Assembly (NCBI GenBank): GCA_965116715.1
Contig: OZ220724.1
Span: forward strand, 1,302,001-1,366,000
DNA: 64,000 nucleotides
Reading direction: 5' to 3'
Origin: Poriferisodalis sp965116715
Lineage (GTDB): Bacteria > Actinomycetota > Acidimicrobiia > Acidimicrobiales > Poriferisodalaceae
Under the pieces are notes generated by a model that was not told where the DNA came from, made no database searches, and saw only the letters and a program-made list of their open reading frames with translations. A program made the position numbers and the translations under genes. Below are positions 1 to 7,298 of the stretch, piece by piece. Positions within the stretch are counted from its first letter, which is position 1. The number at the start of each line of letters is the position of its first letter.

Positions 1-710
1 GCCCAATCGAAGCTCGGCATCACCAGGTCGGGAAGTCCGGACGGCACGTCGCCGATCACTGCCACATCGTCGATCCACAGCACGCTGACCACGGTGGCGA
101 CGAGCAGTGCAGCGACTGACGGGGGCAGCATCCGTCCCAGCCGCCGCGGCCAGAACAGGCACACGGCGATCGCCAGGATGCCGAGTGCGGCGGAATTGGT
201 GTCTATGCCGCTGATCGCGTCCGGCAGCGCGCTGATCGAGGCCGCCACGCCGCCGAGCGCCACCTCGTGTCCCAGCAGCGGGATGAGCTGCACCACGATG
301 ATGATCACGCCGACTGCGGAGGTGAAGCCCGAGACGACGGGGTACGGCGTGTAGGCCACGAAGCTGCCCAAGCGCAGCGCGCCCAGCAAAATCTGCAGTG
401 CCCCCGCCAGCACCATGATGAACAGCGCCTTCTTGACGTCGCCCTGGGCATAGTCGACCACCACCACCGACATCGCCACCGACAGCGGCGCCGTCGGCCC
501 CGAGATCTGTGTCGTCGAGCCGCCTCCGAGCGCGGTCAGCAGCCCCACCGCCACAGCGCCGTAGAGGCCAGCGATGGCGCCCAACCCCGAGGCCGCGCCG
601 AATGCCAGCGAGAGCGGCAGCATCACCACGGCCGCGGTGAGACCTCCGAAGACGTCCCCGCGCAGCTGCTCTGGGGTGTAGTTCAGCGTCGGCGTCTTCA
701 GCGCTGCCAT
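1..710 (-). CDS. SulP-family anion permease, C-terminal part missing at window edge
   Basis: This is an integral membrane transporter of the SulP family (sulfate, bicarbonate or other inorganic anions). It starts at ATG 710 with MAALKTPTLNYTPEQLRGD, followed by hydrophobic segments typical of the SulP N-terminal half (GGLTAAVVMLPLSLAFG, then GLGAIAGLYGAVAVG and TTQISGPTAPLSVAMS). The reading frame stays open to base 1, so about 236 residues are visible and the rest, including any STAS domain, lies outside. It resembles the complete SulP at 35954–37609 in the same motifs, so the two are paralogues. The substrate cannot be told from the sequence. The start codon choice is good because the family motif begins about 17 residues later. 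Confidence 0.85.
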   Translation of the reverse strand, partial: MAALKTPTLNYTPEQLRGDVFGGLTAAVVMLPLSLAFGAASGLGAIAGLYGAVAVGLLTALGGGSTTQISGPTAPLSVAMSVVVVDYAQGDVKKALFIMVLAGALQILLGALRLGSFVAYTPYPVVSGFTSAVGVIIIVVQLIPLLGHEVALGGVAASISALPDAISGIDTNSAALGILAIAVCLFWPRRLGRMLPPSVAALLVATVVSVLWIDDVAVIGDVPSGLPDLVMPSFDW

Positions 711-739
711 GTCAACGCCGAGTCAGGCCGGCCGCTCGA

Positions 740-1534
740 CTACTGGCCGAGGAACGTGTTCAACGCCTCCAGCACGGTGGCCTTGTCGGGATCCACGAAC
801 ACATGGGTCGCGCCCGAGCTGTAGATCGAGTCGCCCACGCGTACCAAGACGCCGTAGCGGTTGACCGGCAGCCCCTGGAAGGTGGCCGTGTAGTCAGTGC
901 CGAACGATTCGTCGCCGACGCCGGGGTCGTCGCCGTAGGTGAACGCACCGACGGCGCCGGTGGACGGCTCAGGGAACTCGCCGCAGGCGACGATCTCTTC
1001 CTTGTAGTTGTTGAACGCCTCCGAAGCCACCTCGGGCGATTCGAATCGGGAGAGGGAGACATCGAGGAACGGTCCCGTCAGCGGATCGGCCGCCCAGACG
1101 GCCTCGGAGTACGCCACCGCCATCAGGCCGCCGTAGGCCGGAGTTCCGGGGCAGGTCTCGGACCGCGGGATATTCGTGGCGGTCTGCAGCGTGTCGAAGC
1201 CGGCGGGTGTCTGGCCTTCCAGCAGGGCGCCCTCCACGGCGCCGGGCAGCGCAGCGCCTGCAGACGCCTCGGTGGTGGTGGGCGGCGGCGCTTCGGTCGT
1301 CGTGGGCGGCGGAGCCGCAGTGGTGGCAGGCGGCGCTTCGGTCGTCGTGGGCGGCGGAGCCGCAGTGGTGGGTGGCGCCGGGGCCTCTGTAGTGGCGGCT
1401 GTGGTGGGGGCTGCGGTGGGGGCTGCGGTGGTCGGCGCAGCCGCCTCGGTCACCGGAGGCGGATCATCGTCAGCGCCTCCGCATGCGGCGACGACGAGGG
1501 CAAGCACAACGAACAGAGCAGAGATACGTCGCAT
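740..1534 (-). CDS. Secreted lipoprotein with Pro/Thr-rich linker
   Basis: The 264-residue product begins MRRISALFVVLALVVAACGG, a short signal peptide with a lipobox ending in Cys18, so it should be lipidated and held on the outer face of the membrane. Residues about 25–92 are a low-complexity Pro/Thr/Ala/Glu linker built from repeated units. The remaining C-terminal part (about 170 residues) is a globular domain with three Cys-free stretches and no family I recognise. The gene is divergent from the LLM oxidoreductase at 1578, and a TAGTCT box lies 6 bases before its ATG. The role is unknown; an envelope-anchored binding or sensing domain on a flexible stalk is an inference. Confidence 0.75.
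   Translation of the reverse strand: MRRISALFVVLALVVAACGGADDDPPPVTEAAAPTTAAPTAAPTTAATTEAPAPPTTAAPPPTTTEAPPATTAAPPPTTTEAPPPTTTEASAGAALPGAVEGALLEGQTPAGFDTLQTATNIPRSETCPGTPAYGGLMAVAYSEAVWAADPLTGPFLDVSLSRFESPEVASEAFNNYKEEIVACGEFPEPSTGAVGAFTYGDDPGVGDESFGTDYTATFQGLPVNRYGVLVRVGDSIYSSGATHVFVDPDKATVLEALNTFLGQ
1290..1371. repeat. 45-bp-period repeat in lipoprotein linker
   Basis: Two near-identical copies of about 37 bases begin at 1290 and 1335, and degenerate GGTGG/GGCGG-rich copies flank them. They encode the Pro/Thr/Ala linker of the lipoprotein (15 residues per period). Such tracts can vary in copy number. Confidence 0.7.
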
Positions 1535-1540
1535 GGAGGC

Positions 1541-1546
1541 AGACTA
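1541..1546 (-). promoter_or_regulatory. -10 box TAGTCT for leaderless lipoprotein start
   Basis: TAGTCT ends 6 bases before the ATG at 1534, fitting an actinobacterial TANNNT -10 with transcription beginning at or next to the start codon. Confidence 0.45.
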
Positions 1547-1577
1547 CGGGCTGCAGCAATGTGATGAGAGGTGCACA

Positions 1578-2426
1578 GTGAAATTTGGCATGACGCTCGC
1601 TAATACCGGTCCGCAGGTGGAAGGCGAGACCGCCATCGCGTATGCGCAGGAGGCTGAGGCGGCCGGCTTCGAGTCTCTCTGGACGGTCGAGCACGTCGTG
1701 GTGCCCGAGGGCTACCAGACGCCCTACCCGTACGCCGAAGACGGCAAGATGCCCGGCAAGCGGGACGACATCGACATTCCCGACCCGCTGATGTGGATGG
1801 CCTTCGTGGCGTCGGTGACCTCCGAGATCAAGCTCGGCACCGGCATCCTGATCGTCCCGCAGCGCAACTTCGCCGTCACGGCGAAGGCCGTGGCCACGCT
1901 TGACCGCCTCTCGGGCGGCCGCGTGCTGCTGGGCATCGGCGCCGGGTGGATGGAAGAGGAATTCGACGCGCTGGGCGTGTCGTTCGCCGACCGCGGCGAC
2001 ATCACCGATGAGCACCTCGAGGCCTATCAGTCGCTGTGGCGCGACGACGTGTGCTCCTATGCGGGCAAGCACGTCTCGTTCGACCGGGTGTACTGCCGGC
2101 CGCAGCCTGTCGGCGCGGTGCCGATCATCGTGGGCGGCGACAGCAAGCGCGCCGCCCGCCGCGCCGGCGAGCACGGCGACGGCTTCTTCCCTGTGTCGGG
2201 CAACCTCGAAGAGATGTCGATGCTCTTCGATCATGCGAAGCGCTGCGCGGAACGCGCGGGACGTGACCCCGACAAGCTCGACTTCACCACCATCGGCGCG
2301 GCTACTCCCGAATGGGTCGAGAAGTTCGCGGCGATCGGCATTACCCGGCTCATCACCAATCCGATGTCGCGTTCCAAGTTCGACGACTTCAGCCGGGACA
2401 TCATCACCGCGTACGCCGACGCCTGA
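1578..2426 (+). CDS. LLM-class flavin/F420-dependent oxidoreductase
   Basis: This is a luciferase-like monooxygenase-fold enzyme of 282 residues, the usual length for the single-domain actinobacterial F420-dependent group. It starts at GTG 1578 (MKFGMTLANTGPQ), preceded by GAGAGG at a 6-base spacing; an open frame further upstream is antisense to the lipoprotein gene and was ignored. The family landmarks are an N-terminal β-strand, AGFESLWTVEHVVVP, the central RLSGGRVLLGIGAGWMEEE block, and a C-terminal VPIIVGGDSKRAARRAGEHG phosphate/cofactor-binding segment. The cofactor (F420 or FMN) and substrate cannot be decided from the sequence. The M18 aminopeptidase follows 13 bases after its stop, so the two are probably co-transcribed. 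Confidence 0.85.
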   Translation: MKFGMTLANTGPQVEGETAIAYAQEAEAAGFESLWTVEHVVVPEGYQTPYPYAEDGKMPGKRDDIDIPDPLMWMAFVASVTSEIKLGTGILIVPQRNFAVTAKAVATLDRLSGGRVLLGIGAGWMEEEFDALGVSFADRGDITDEHLEAYQSLWRDDVCSYAGKHVSFDRVYCRPQPVGAVPIIVGGDSKRAARRAGEHGDGFFPVSGNLEEMSMLFDHAKRCAERAGRDPDKLDFTTIGAATPEWVEKFAAIGITRLITNPMSRSKFDDFSRDIITAYADA

Positions 2427-2439
2427 GGCTGCGCCTACG

Positions 2440-3798
2440 GTGCAACCTGTGCTCGAAGCAGGTCCGGTTCTCGACGCGCTCTTCGGCTACGTCGAGGCGT
2501 CGCCGTCGCCGTACCACGCAGCGGCTGCGGCCGTTGACCGGCTGACTGAGGCCGGCTTCGCGGACGTCGCACGGACGGATTCCTGGGCAGATGCAGGCGC
2601 TGAGGTGACGCCTGGTGCTGACCCAGATGCTGACCCGGCGGCTGGATTCGTGGTCTGCGACGGCGGGACGGTCGTGGCCGTGCGCGCCGCTGAGGGCGTC
2701 GACCCGGACCGGCTGCGCTTCAGCGTGATCGGCGCGCACACCGACAGCCCGAACCTGCGTATCCGCCCTCAGCCGGACACAGGTGCGCTCGGGTACCGCC
2801 AGCTCGGCGTAGAGATCTACGGCGGTGCGCTGCTCAACTCCTGGCTCGACCGGGACCTGGGCCTGTCGGGTCGCGTGGTCGTCCGCGACGAGTCACCGAG
2901 CGGAACCGGTGACATGCCGGTGATCGTGCTGTGGCGCTGCGACCGGGCGCTGCTGCGGGTTCCCCAACTGGCGATCCACCTCGATCGGGATGTGAACGAT
3001 GGCCTGAAACTGGACCGCCAGCAGCACATGACTCCGGTGTGGGGGCTCGGCGAGCCGAGCGCTGACTGCTTCCGCAAGTTCCTGGCCGAGGAGCTGGCGG
3101 TCGAGCCCGCCGCCGTGCTGGCGTGGGATGTCATGGCGCACGACCTCACGCCGCCGGCCCGGCTGGGACGCGACGGCGAGATGTACGCAGCCGGCCGCAT
3201 CGACAATTTGGCGTCGTGCCATGCAGCCGTCGAGGCGCTGGCCGGGCTTGCAGCGGTGCCTGACGACACGGCTGCAGTTGTCGTCCTGTTCGACCACGAG
3301 GAGATCGGCAGTGACTCGGCCACCGGTGCCGGCAGCCCGATCCTGGCCGATGCGCTCGAGCGCATCGCGGCCGCGCTGGGCGCCGACCGTGAGCAGTACC
3401 TGCGGGCGGTGGCCCGATCGCTGTGCGTCTCGGCCGACGGGGCCCACGCAGTGCATCCGAACTATCCCGAGCGCCACGAACCGGGGCACTTGCCCATGCT
3501 GAACGGCGGCCCGGTCATCAAGTCGAACGTCAACGTGCGCTACGCCACCGATGCGGCCACGCACGCCCGCTTCGTGACGGCATGCGAAGCGGCCGGTGTG
3601 CCGCACCAGATCTATTCCCACCGGGGCAACCTGCCGTGCGGCTCGACGATCGGGCCGATCACGGCTTCCCGGCTGGGCATGAGCGTCGTCGATGTGGGGT
3701 CGCCGATGCTGTCGATGCACTCGGCCCGTGAACTCGGCGGCAGCGACGACCCCGCCCTGCTCACGGCCGCACTCGGCGCCTTCCTCACAGACGGCTGA
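2440..3798 (+). CDS. M18-family metalloaminopeptidase
   Basis: This is a two-zinc aminopeptidase of the aspartyl aminopeptidase (M18) family, which releases acidic N-terminal residues from peptides in the cytoplasm. Landmarks are YVEASPSPYHA near the N-terminus, GAHTDSPNLRIRP (first metal His/Asp), LFDHEEIGS (catalytic Glu pair), HRGNLPCGSTIGPI and SMHSARELGG near the C-terminus (last metal His). With GTG 2440 as start it is 452 residues, slightly longer than the typical 430; GTG 2449 is an equally possible start. An extra Asp/Ala/Gly-rich loop (ADPDADPAAG region) near residue 65 accounts for part of the length. Confidence 0.9.
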   Translation: MQPVLEAGPVLDALFGYVEASPSPYHAAAAAVDRLTEAGFADVARTDSWADAGAEVTPGADPDADPAAGFVVCDGGTVVAVRAAEGVDPDRLRFSVIGAHTDSPNLRIRPQPDTGALGYRQLGVEIYGGALLNSWLDRDLGLSGRVVVRDESPSGTGDMPVIVLWRCDRALLRVPQLAIHLDRDVNDGLKLDRQQHMTPVWGLGEPSADCFRKFLAEELAVEPAAVLAWDVMAHDLTPPARLGRDGEMYAAGRIDNLASCHAAVEALAGLAAVPDDTAAVVVLFDHEEIGSDSATGAGSPILADALERIAAALGADREQYLRAVARSLCVSADGAHAVHPNYPERHEPGHLPMLNGGPVIKSNVNVRYATDAATHARFVTACEAAGVPHQIYSHRGNLPCGSTIGPITASRLGMSVVDVGSPMLSMHSARELGGSDDPALLTAALGAFLTDG

Positions 3799-3857
3799 CC
3801 GCTGGGGCGCTGGCCTCAGCGATTCGCCTGCAGCAGTTCTCTCGTCGCGGGTTGCGC

Positions 3858-4604
3858 TCAGGCGTGATGCAGGTGGTCGTCGAGGTGTGAGCAATCGTTG
3901 AAGCGGCGCAGCACCCAGTCGCCGTCGCATCGCACTACTTGAGTGATGGAGCAGTTGTCGGAGCCGCCGAAGGAGAACGGCGTGGACTCGGTGATGTGGG
4001 ACAGCACGGCGCCGATCACCCCGCCGTGCACGCATGCCGCCACGAGCTGGTCGGGGTGCGCGTCGGCGATCCGCCCGAGCGCTGCCATGCACCTGCCGAT
4101 GAGCTGCTCGTTCGACTCAGCCCCGGGAATCACGTCCCAGCGCCGCTCGATGTGCAGGCGTTCATAGAGCGGGTGGTTGTCGGCGGCGTGCTGGCGGATC
4201 AGGCCGCCGTCCCACTCCCCCAGGGCCACCTCGCGCAGGTCGGGCTCGACGGTGGGGGTCATGCCCAGTCGCTCGGCCAGCGGCGCGAACGTCTGCTGCG
4301 TGCGCTGCAGCGACGAGACGTAGAGCGCGTCGATCGGCTCGTCGGCCAGCCGGCGGGCCATCATCGCAGCCTGGGCATGCCCGGCTGGGGCCAGTGCGGG
4401 ATTGCCCTGGTCGCCCAGCATGGGGAAGGGCTCGCCGGGGATGAAGGCCTGCGACGCGCCGTGACGCACCAGCAGCACCTCGGTGGCGCCGGGCGGGCGG
4501 ATCCAGCGCTCCTGCTCGAACTGGCGGACCTCGGTATCGGACGGCGCTAGGTCGTAGTCGTCGTAGACCGATTCTGCCGCTGAGGTCCCGTCGAGTTGAG
4601 TCAC
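3858..4604 (-). CDS. Histidine phosphatase family protein (phosphoglycerate mutase-like)
   Basis: This is a member of the branch-2H phosphatase superfamily, 248 residues from GTG 4604. The catalytic motif VLLVRHGASQ lies about 45 residues in; the second His is in VAACVHGGVIGAVL, and the acidic partner is in the GEWDGG block. The N-terminal 40 residues are an acidic extension not seen in basic PGMs. Start GTG 4604 is favoured over the in-frame TTG 4613 because TAGGTT ends 7 bases before it. It lies 30 bases downstream of the ammonium transporter. The substrate is unknown; a small-molecule phosphatase is more likely than glycolytic mutase. Confidence 0.85.
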   Translation of the reverse strand: MTQLDGTSAAESVYDDYDLAPSDTEVRQFEQERWIRPPGATEVLLVRHGASQAFIPGEPFPMLGDQGNPALAPAGHAQAAMMARRLADEPIDALYVSSLQRTQQTFAPLAERLGMTPTVEPDLREVALGEWDGGLIRQHAADNHPLYERLHIERRWDVIPGAESNEQLIGRCMAALGRIADAHPDQLVAACVHGGVIGAVLSHITESTPFSFGGSDNCSITQVVRCDGDWVLRRFNDCSHLDDHLHHA

Positions 4605-4611
4605 GGCGGGC

Positions 4612-4617
4612 AACCTA
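4612..4617 (-). promoter_or_regulatory. -10 box TAGGTT for leaderless phosphatase start
   Basis: TAGGTT ends 7 bases before GTG 4604, in the short gap after the ammonium transporter stop. Confidence 0.45.
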
Positions 4618-4634
4618 GCGGCAGGCGTGCCGGG

Positions 4635-5834
4635 TTATTCGATCTGGTAGGCGGCCTCGCCATGGTCGCTCACGTCGATGCCGGCCATCTCGACTTCGGC
4701 CGAGACTCGGATGCCCATGGTCGACTTGATGACTGTGGCGATGATCCAGGTGGCCGCGAACGAATAGGCGGTGACCACGGCAATCGACAGCACCTGGTTC
4801 CACAGCAGCACGCCGCCGCCGAAGAACACGCCATCGATGAAGTCGCCGCCGGGCACCGCGGAGGCATCGGCAAAGAACCCGAGCAAAACGCCGCCGACGG
4901 CGCCGCCGACCCAGTGGATGCCGACGACGTCGAGGCTGTCGTCGAAACCGACCCGGAACTTTGCCTCAATGGCGAAGAAGCAGACGACGCCCGCAATCGC
5001 TCCGAACGCCAGCGAGTGCATCGAGCCCACGAAGCCCGCCGCTGGCGTGATGGCCACCAGCGCCGCCACGACGCCAGAGGCGATGCCGATGGTGGACACC
5101 CGCTGGTGTCGTGCGTACTCCGCGAATGCCCAGCCCACCATGCCTGCGGCAGCGGCGATGAAGGTGTTGACGAAGGCCTGCGCCGCCGCGCCGTCGGCCG
5201 CCAGAGCAGAACCGGCATTGAAACCGAACCAGCCGAACCACAGGATGCCCGCGCCCAGCATCACGAACGGCACATTGTGCGGAACCGGCCGGTTGTCGGG
5301 CCAGCCCGACCGGCGCCCTACCACGAGGGCCAGCGCCATGGCGGCTGCGCCGGCGTTCACGTGAATGGCGGTGCCGCCTGCGAAGTCGTGGGCGGGCAAG
5401 TTGAAGATCCAGCCGTCAGCGCCGTACACCCAGTACACGACCGGCGCGTACACCAGCAGCGACCACACCGGCACGAAGACCATCCAGGCGGAGAACTTCA
5501 TGCGGTCGGCAACGGCACCCGAGATGAGCGCAGGCGTGATCGCCGCGAACGTCATCAAGAACGCAAACGTCGCCAGACCCTCCGCATCGTGAATGCCGGC
5601 CATGCCCATCAGCGAGAAGTCGCCGATGATCGGCAAGCCGCTCTCGCCCGCCGCGAGGCTGTAGCCGACCAGCACCCAGATCACCGGCACGATGCCCAGG
5701 CACCACATGTTCATGTTGAGCATGTTCAGCGCGTTCTTGGCGCGCACCATGCCGCCGTAGAACAGGGCCAGGCCCGGCACCATGAACAGCACCAAGGCCG
5801 CTGAAGTCAGTATCCAGGCAATATTGCCTTCCAT
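4635..5834 (-). CDS. amt: Ammonium transporter (Amt/MEP/Rh family)
   Basis: This is an 11-helix ammonium channel of 399 residues. Family signatures are visible: FMVPGLALFYGGMVRAKNAL in helix 1, FAGGTAIHVNAGAAA (first pore His), GWFGFNAGSAL, and GIHWVGGAVGGVLLGFFAD (second pore His). Start ATG 5834 (MEGNIAWILTSAALV) is preceded by GAGAAGAG at a good Shine–Dalgarno distance, so the longer in-frame start at 5864 is unlikely. No GlnB/GlnK gene is next to it, which is unusual because amt genes are often paired with a PII gene; regulation must come from elsewhere. A histidine phosphatase follows. Confidence 0.93.
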   Translation of the reverse strand: MEGNIAWILTSAALVLFMVPGLALFYGGMVRAKNALNMLNMNMWCLGIVPVIWVLVGYSLAAGESGLPIIGDFSLMGMAGIHDAEGLATFAFLMTFAAITPALISGAVADRMKFSAWMVFVPVWSLLVYAPVVYWVYGADGWIFNLPAHDFAGGTAIHVNAGAAAMALALVVGRRSGWPDNRPVPHNVPFVMLGAGILWFGWFGFNAGSALAADGAAAQAFVNTFIAAAAGMVGWAFAEYARHQRVSTIGIASGVVAALVAITPAAGFVGSMHSLAFGAIAGVVCFFAIEAKFRVGFDDSLDVVGIHWVGGAVGGVLLGFFADASAVPGGDFIDGVFFGGGVLLWNQVLSIAVVTAYSFAATWIIATVIKSTMGIRVSAEVEMAGIDVSDHGEAAYQIE

Positions 5835-5969
5835 CAGATCTCTTCTCGTCGGGTGCGTGCGCACCAGCGGGCAATGGGGTGGCTGATCCGCCCATCATTG
5901 CAGGTCAGCCCAATGCGCATCGGCTTCTCCGGGGCCTCCGCAGGGCACCCGTTCACGGGCTCAGTTGCC

Positions 5970-7169
5970 TCAGCCGGCGCCTGCCGATGCGACGTCGAGC
6001 GCAGCGCCAAGATCGTGCAGCAGGTCGTCGACCGACTCCAGGCCAACCGACAGCCGCACCAGGTCGTCGGGCACCTCCAGCGCCGAACCGGCGGCGGATG
6101 CGTGCGTCATGGCACCGGGATGTTCGATCAGCGATTCCACCGCGCCCAGCGATTCGGCCAACGTGAAGACCTTGGTGGATTCGACCACGCGCTCCGCAGC
6201 CGTGCGGCCGCCATGGAGCCGGAACGACACCATCCCCCCGAACGCGCTCATCTGGCCGCACGCGATGTCGTGCCCGGGGTGATCTGGCAGTCCCGGATAC
6301 AGCACCGAGCGCACCGCCGGGTGGGCGTCGAGCAGCTCGACGACAGCTTGCGCGCTCGCACTATGGCGGTCCATGCGCACGCCGAGCGTTTTGACGCCCC
6401 GCAGCGTCAGGTAGCAGTCGAACGGGCTGGGAACGGCACCCACGGCGTTCTGCGTATACACCAGGTGGTCTGCCAGCCCATCGTCGTTGGTGGCCACGAA
6501 TCCGCCGACGACATCGCTGTGGCCACCCAGGTACTTGGTGGCCGAGTGCACGACGGCATCTGCGCCGAGCCCGAGCGGTTGCTGCAGGTAGGGCGTGGCG
6601 AACGTGTTGTCCACCACGACGATGCCGCCCAGATCGTGGGTGACGGCGCAGATGGCCTCGATGTCGAAAACCGTGAGCAGCGGATTGGTGGGCGTTTCCA
6701 GCCACACCATGCGGGTGCTGGCCGTCCAGGCATCGCGGATCTTGTCAGGAGCGGTGAGATCTGCCGCGGCCATGCTGACCCCGGCGTTGCCGAAGATTTT
6801 GTCGATAAGCCGGAAGGTGCCACCGTACGCGTCATCGCCGAGCAGCAGGCTGTCGCCGGGGCGCAGCACCCGCAGCAGCGCATCCGACGCCGCCAGCCCG
6901 CTCGCGAAGGCGAACCCGTGCTGGGCCCGCTCCAGCGATGCCACGCAGACCTGGTAGGCGTGACGGGTTGGGTTCCCTGTGCGGCCGTACTCGTAGCCGT
7001 GCCGGGGCTGGCCGACTGCTTCTTGGGCGAACGTGGTGGCCAGCGAGATCGGCGTGACGACGGCACCGGTGTAGGGATCGTGGGGCTGGCCTGCCCGGAT
7101 CGCCCGCGTCTCGAATCCGAACTCGTCTGGATCTTCGAAGCCCGACACCTGCGGGTCACCGCCCAGCAT
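5970..7169 (-). CDS. Trans-sulfuration PLP enzyme (cystathionine γ-synthase / γ-lyase type)
   Basis: This PLP enzyme of the Cys/Met metabolism family (399 residues) either makes cystathionine from an O-acyl-homoserine and cysteine or cleaves it to cysteine. Seen motifs: YEYGRTGNPTRHAYQ (substrate/phosphate contact), AFASGLAASDALLRVL, VVDNTFATPYLQQPL (Asp for PLP), the Schiff-base Lys in SATKYLGGHSDVVGG, and LAESLGAVESLIEHPG (Arg/Glu loop). Start ATG 7169 is preferred over TTG 7175. In related actinobacteria such genes sit near a CBS/cysteine-synthase gene; here that partner is at 10927–11985, on the far side of the 7299–10820 island. Synthase versus lyase cannot be settled by eye. Confidence 0.9.
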   Translation of the reverse strand: MLGGDPQVSGFEDPDEFGFETRAIRAGQPHDPYTGAVVTPISLATTFAQEAVGQPRHGYEYGRTGNPTRHAYQVCVASLERAQHGFAFASGLAASDALLRVLRPGDSLLLGDDAYGGTFRLIDKIFGNAGVSMAAADLTAPDKIRDAWTASTRMVWLETPTNPLLTVFDIEAICAVTHDLGGIVVVDNTFATPYLQQPLGLGADAVVHSATKYLGGHSDVVGGFVATNDDGLADHLVYTQNAVGAVPSPFDCYLTLRGVKTLGVRMDRHSASAQAVVELLDAHPAVRSVLYPGLPDHPGHDIACGQMSAFGGMVSFRLHGGRTAAERVVESTKVFTLAESLGAVESLIEHPGAMTHASAAGSALEVPDDLVRLSVGLESVDDLLHDLGAALDVASAGAG

Positions 7170-7298
7170 CAGCAAACCAGTCTCTGGCCGGCGAACGTTA
7201 TTGAAGGCATCGCGGCAGAAGGCTACGAGGCCGTCCGTGTCTGGGCGATGCGCTGTAGGAACGGCGCTGCACTTGCAATCTCTGCACCCACATCGACA